The notes beneath the pieces are model-generated. The model made no database searches, was not told the DNA's origin, and saw only the letters and a program-made list of their open reading frames with translations. This document shows, one piece after another, positions 62,718 through 64,000 of a stretch of 64,000 nt of DNA (positions within the stretch are counted from its first letter, which is position 1; every line of letters begins with the position of its first letter). The DNA is from Psychrobacter celer (GTDB taxonomy: Bacteria > Pseudomonadota > Gammaproteobacteria > Pseudomonadales > Moraxellaceae): contig NZ_JABASU010000001.1 in assembly GCF_016107555.1 (NCBI RefSeq), forward strand, positions 124,001 to 188,000, written 5' to 3'. Position numbers and translations under genes: made by a program.

Positions 62718-63827
62718 ATGACGATACAAACTCAGCAAGACACTCTAGACAGACTGGCAGAGACGCTAAAACAAGATGAGCCTATCACTGAGGATAAAAC
62801 CATTATCATCAACCCAGAGCCAGTCATCGCAGCAGCGGCACAAGCAGGGAAGAGCAGTATGGAAAACAAGCAATCAACCAAAGAGCAGTCATCAAAAGCG
62901 GTGACCTCTAAAGTTAAAAATGCCAGTGAATTTGGTAAAGTAGCCGTTGTTTATGGTGGCAGTAGCAATGAGCGCAGCGTGTCACTAGACAGCGGGGCTG
63001 CTGTATTACAGGCTTTGCAAAACCAAGGCGTTGATGCCACCCATTTTGATCCTAAGCACCAAGACATCACCGAGCTGCGTCAGTATGATCGCGTGTTTAA
63101 TGTTTTGCATGGTCGCGGCGGCGAAGACGGCTTGCTACAAGGCGTGCTGCAATGGTTCGATATTCCGCAGACAGGCTCAGGTATTTTGGCCTCGGCACTG
63201 GGTATGGATAAAGTACGCACCAAGCAGTTATGGCAAGGGTGCGGCTTATCAACCGCGCCGTTCTCATTATTGACAGCCGACACCGATTGGCAGCAAGTGG
63301 TCAATATGCTGGGTTTGCCGCTCATTATCAAACCGGTGCATGAAGGTTCAAGCATTGGCATGACCAAAGTCAACAATCTCGATGAGCTACCGGCCGCCTA
63401 TGCAACAGCCGTGCAGTGCGGTGACGCGGTCATGGCAGAGCGCTGGATTACTGGCCGTGAGTTTACCATCGTGATCATCGATGACGAGGCCTACCCTGTG
63501 ATTCGCCTTGAGCCTGCCGATATCACCAATTTTTACGACTTTGAAGCCAAATATAATCGCAACGATACCAGCTACTATATCCCTTGCGGTTTAAGTGCCG
63601 CGGACGAAAAGCATTTACAAGAGCTGAGCCTTGCCGCGTTCCGTGCCGTCGATGCCAAAGGCTGGGGCCGCATCGATGCCATGCAGGATGAGGCGGGCAA
63701 CTTTTGGCTGCTAGAAATCAACACAGTACCTGGGATGACCAGTCATAGCTTGGTGCCGATGGCCGCAAAAGCGCACGGTATGGATTTTGACGCGCTGTGC
63801 TGGCATATTTTATCTCAGACTGTGTAG
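62718..63827 (+). CDS. ddl: D-alanine-D-alanine ligase
   Basis: 369 residues against about 306 in E. coli DdlB. The enzyme part starts near residue 75 (KVAVVYGGSSNERSVSLDSG) and has the ATP-grasp blocks IIKPVHEGSSIGMTKV and EINTVPGMTSHSLVP. The first 70 residues (MTIQTQQDTLDRLAETLKQD...) are polar, helical and unconserved; an ATG at residue 48 would remove most of them. It makes the D-Ala-D-Ala dipeptide. It is 27 bases after murC. ftsQ would be the usual next gene, but the window ends at 64000 without it. Confidence 0.93.
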   Translation: MTIQTQQDTLDRLAETLKQDEPITEDKTIIINPEPVIAAAAQAGKSSMENKQSTKEQSSKAVTSKVKNASEFGKVAVVYGGSSNERSVSLDSGAAVLQALQNQGVDATHFDPKHQDITELRQYDRVFNVLHGRGGEDGLLQGVLQWFDIPQTGSGILASALGMDKVRTKQLWQGCGLSTAPFSLLTADTDWQQVVNMLGLPLIIKPVHEGSSIGMTKVNNLDELPAAYATAVQCGDAVMAERWITGREFTIVIIDDEAYPVIRLEPADITNFYDFEAKYNRNDTSYYIPCGLSAADEKHLQELSLAAFRAVDAKGWGRIDAMQDEAGNFWLLEINTVPGMTSHSLVPMAAKAHGMDFDALCWHILSQTV

Positions 63828-64000
63828 TGAAGGTTAGCAAAAGCTGTTTTATCCGGAAACCAGCATGGTTTGAAAACGGATAATGTATCGCTAGCGCTGC
63901 TATATCATAGCTTCATGTAAACTTGTGTAAATTCATAGTCACTCTTTGGGGTTAGGCTATTGTTTGACCACAAAATACGTTAATATTGTAATTATTAGGT

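Overview
The window looks like chromosomal DNA of a Psychrobacter-type gammaproteobacterium (family Moraxellaceae). This is inferred from overall gene content, a moderate G+C composition, a malate dehydrogenase of the short 'group 2' type, and protein sequences that read like Moraxellaceae housekeeping proteins. No rRNA or complete mobile element is present. One tRNA (Gly-GCC) is seen.

Layout. (1) 1-2.5 kb: a membrane protein with voltage-sensor-like helices and a PlsC-type acyltransferase whose stop codon lies in an 18-bp tandem repeat. (2) 2.8-10 kb: an OmpA-family lipoprotein, then a four-gene iron-linked cluster (imelysin, di-haem DUF1111 oxidoreductase, second imelysin, DUF1513 propeller) behind a perfect Fur-type palindrome. 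(3) 10-17.4 kb: SprT/YgjP-like metalloprotease, TPMT-type methyltransferase and HD-type hydrolase, then a peroxide-defence block: oxyR divergent from ahpC, an SDR, a DUF465 protein and ahpF. (4) 17.5-22.8 kb: a sulfide/persulfide module made of two free-standing DUF442 proteins, a SulP permease, a BigR/SqrR-like ArsR repressor, a persulfide-dioxygenase-type metallohydrolase and thioredoxin 2 with a WCQPC active site. A 269-bp MITE-like element sits in the divergent control region, and a candidate structured RNA precedes one DUF442 gene. (5) 23-32.8 kb: small envelope proteins, BolA, an M48 lipoprotein, tRNA-Gly, a decayed IS1595-family remnant, YceI, pirin, a nitroreductase, an Mpo1-like protein, nadR-pnuC for nicotinamide riboside salvage, PspC and a candidate small RNA. 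(6) 33.3-50.5 kb: glyQS, zapA with a coiled-coil partner, YgfB, argE, a LysE exporter, miaB, a soluble lytic transglycosylase, an RNase T2-like pseudoenzyme, mdh, a DUF2789 protein, ribF and a GNAT. (7) 50.5-64 kb: murJ and ampD, a DUF4105 protein, a YeeZ-like SDR, an unrecognised protein, pyrE, gshB, and the start of a division/cell-wall cluster, murG-murC-ddl.

How the parts fit. Cell-wall synthesis and recycling (murG, murC, ddl, murJ, ampD, slt) and thiol, peroxide and sulfide homeostasis (oxyR, ahpC, ahpF, BigR-like regulator, persulfide dioxygenase, trxC, gshB) are the two main themes. Short non-autonomous repeats are the main accessory content. One family (163 and 174 bp) lies beside trxC and gshB, and in the second case supplies the gshB stop codon. 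A second family (269 bp) abuts the BigR-like gene, with a solo end near 41.3 kb. No defence system, prophage, CRISPR array or biosynthetic island was seen. The most unusual items are the MITE-split sulfide regulator promoter, the RNase T2 homologue lacking its catalytic histidines, the altered thioredoxin active site and two candidate non-coding RNAs.
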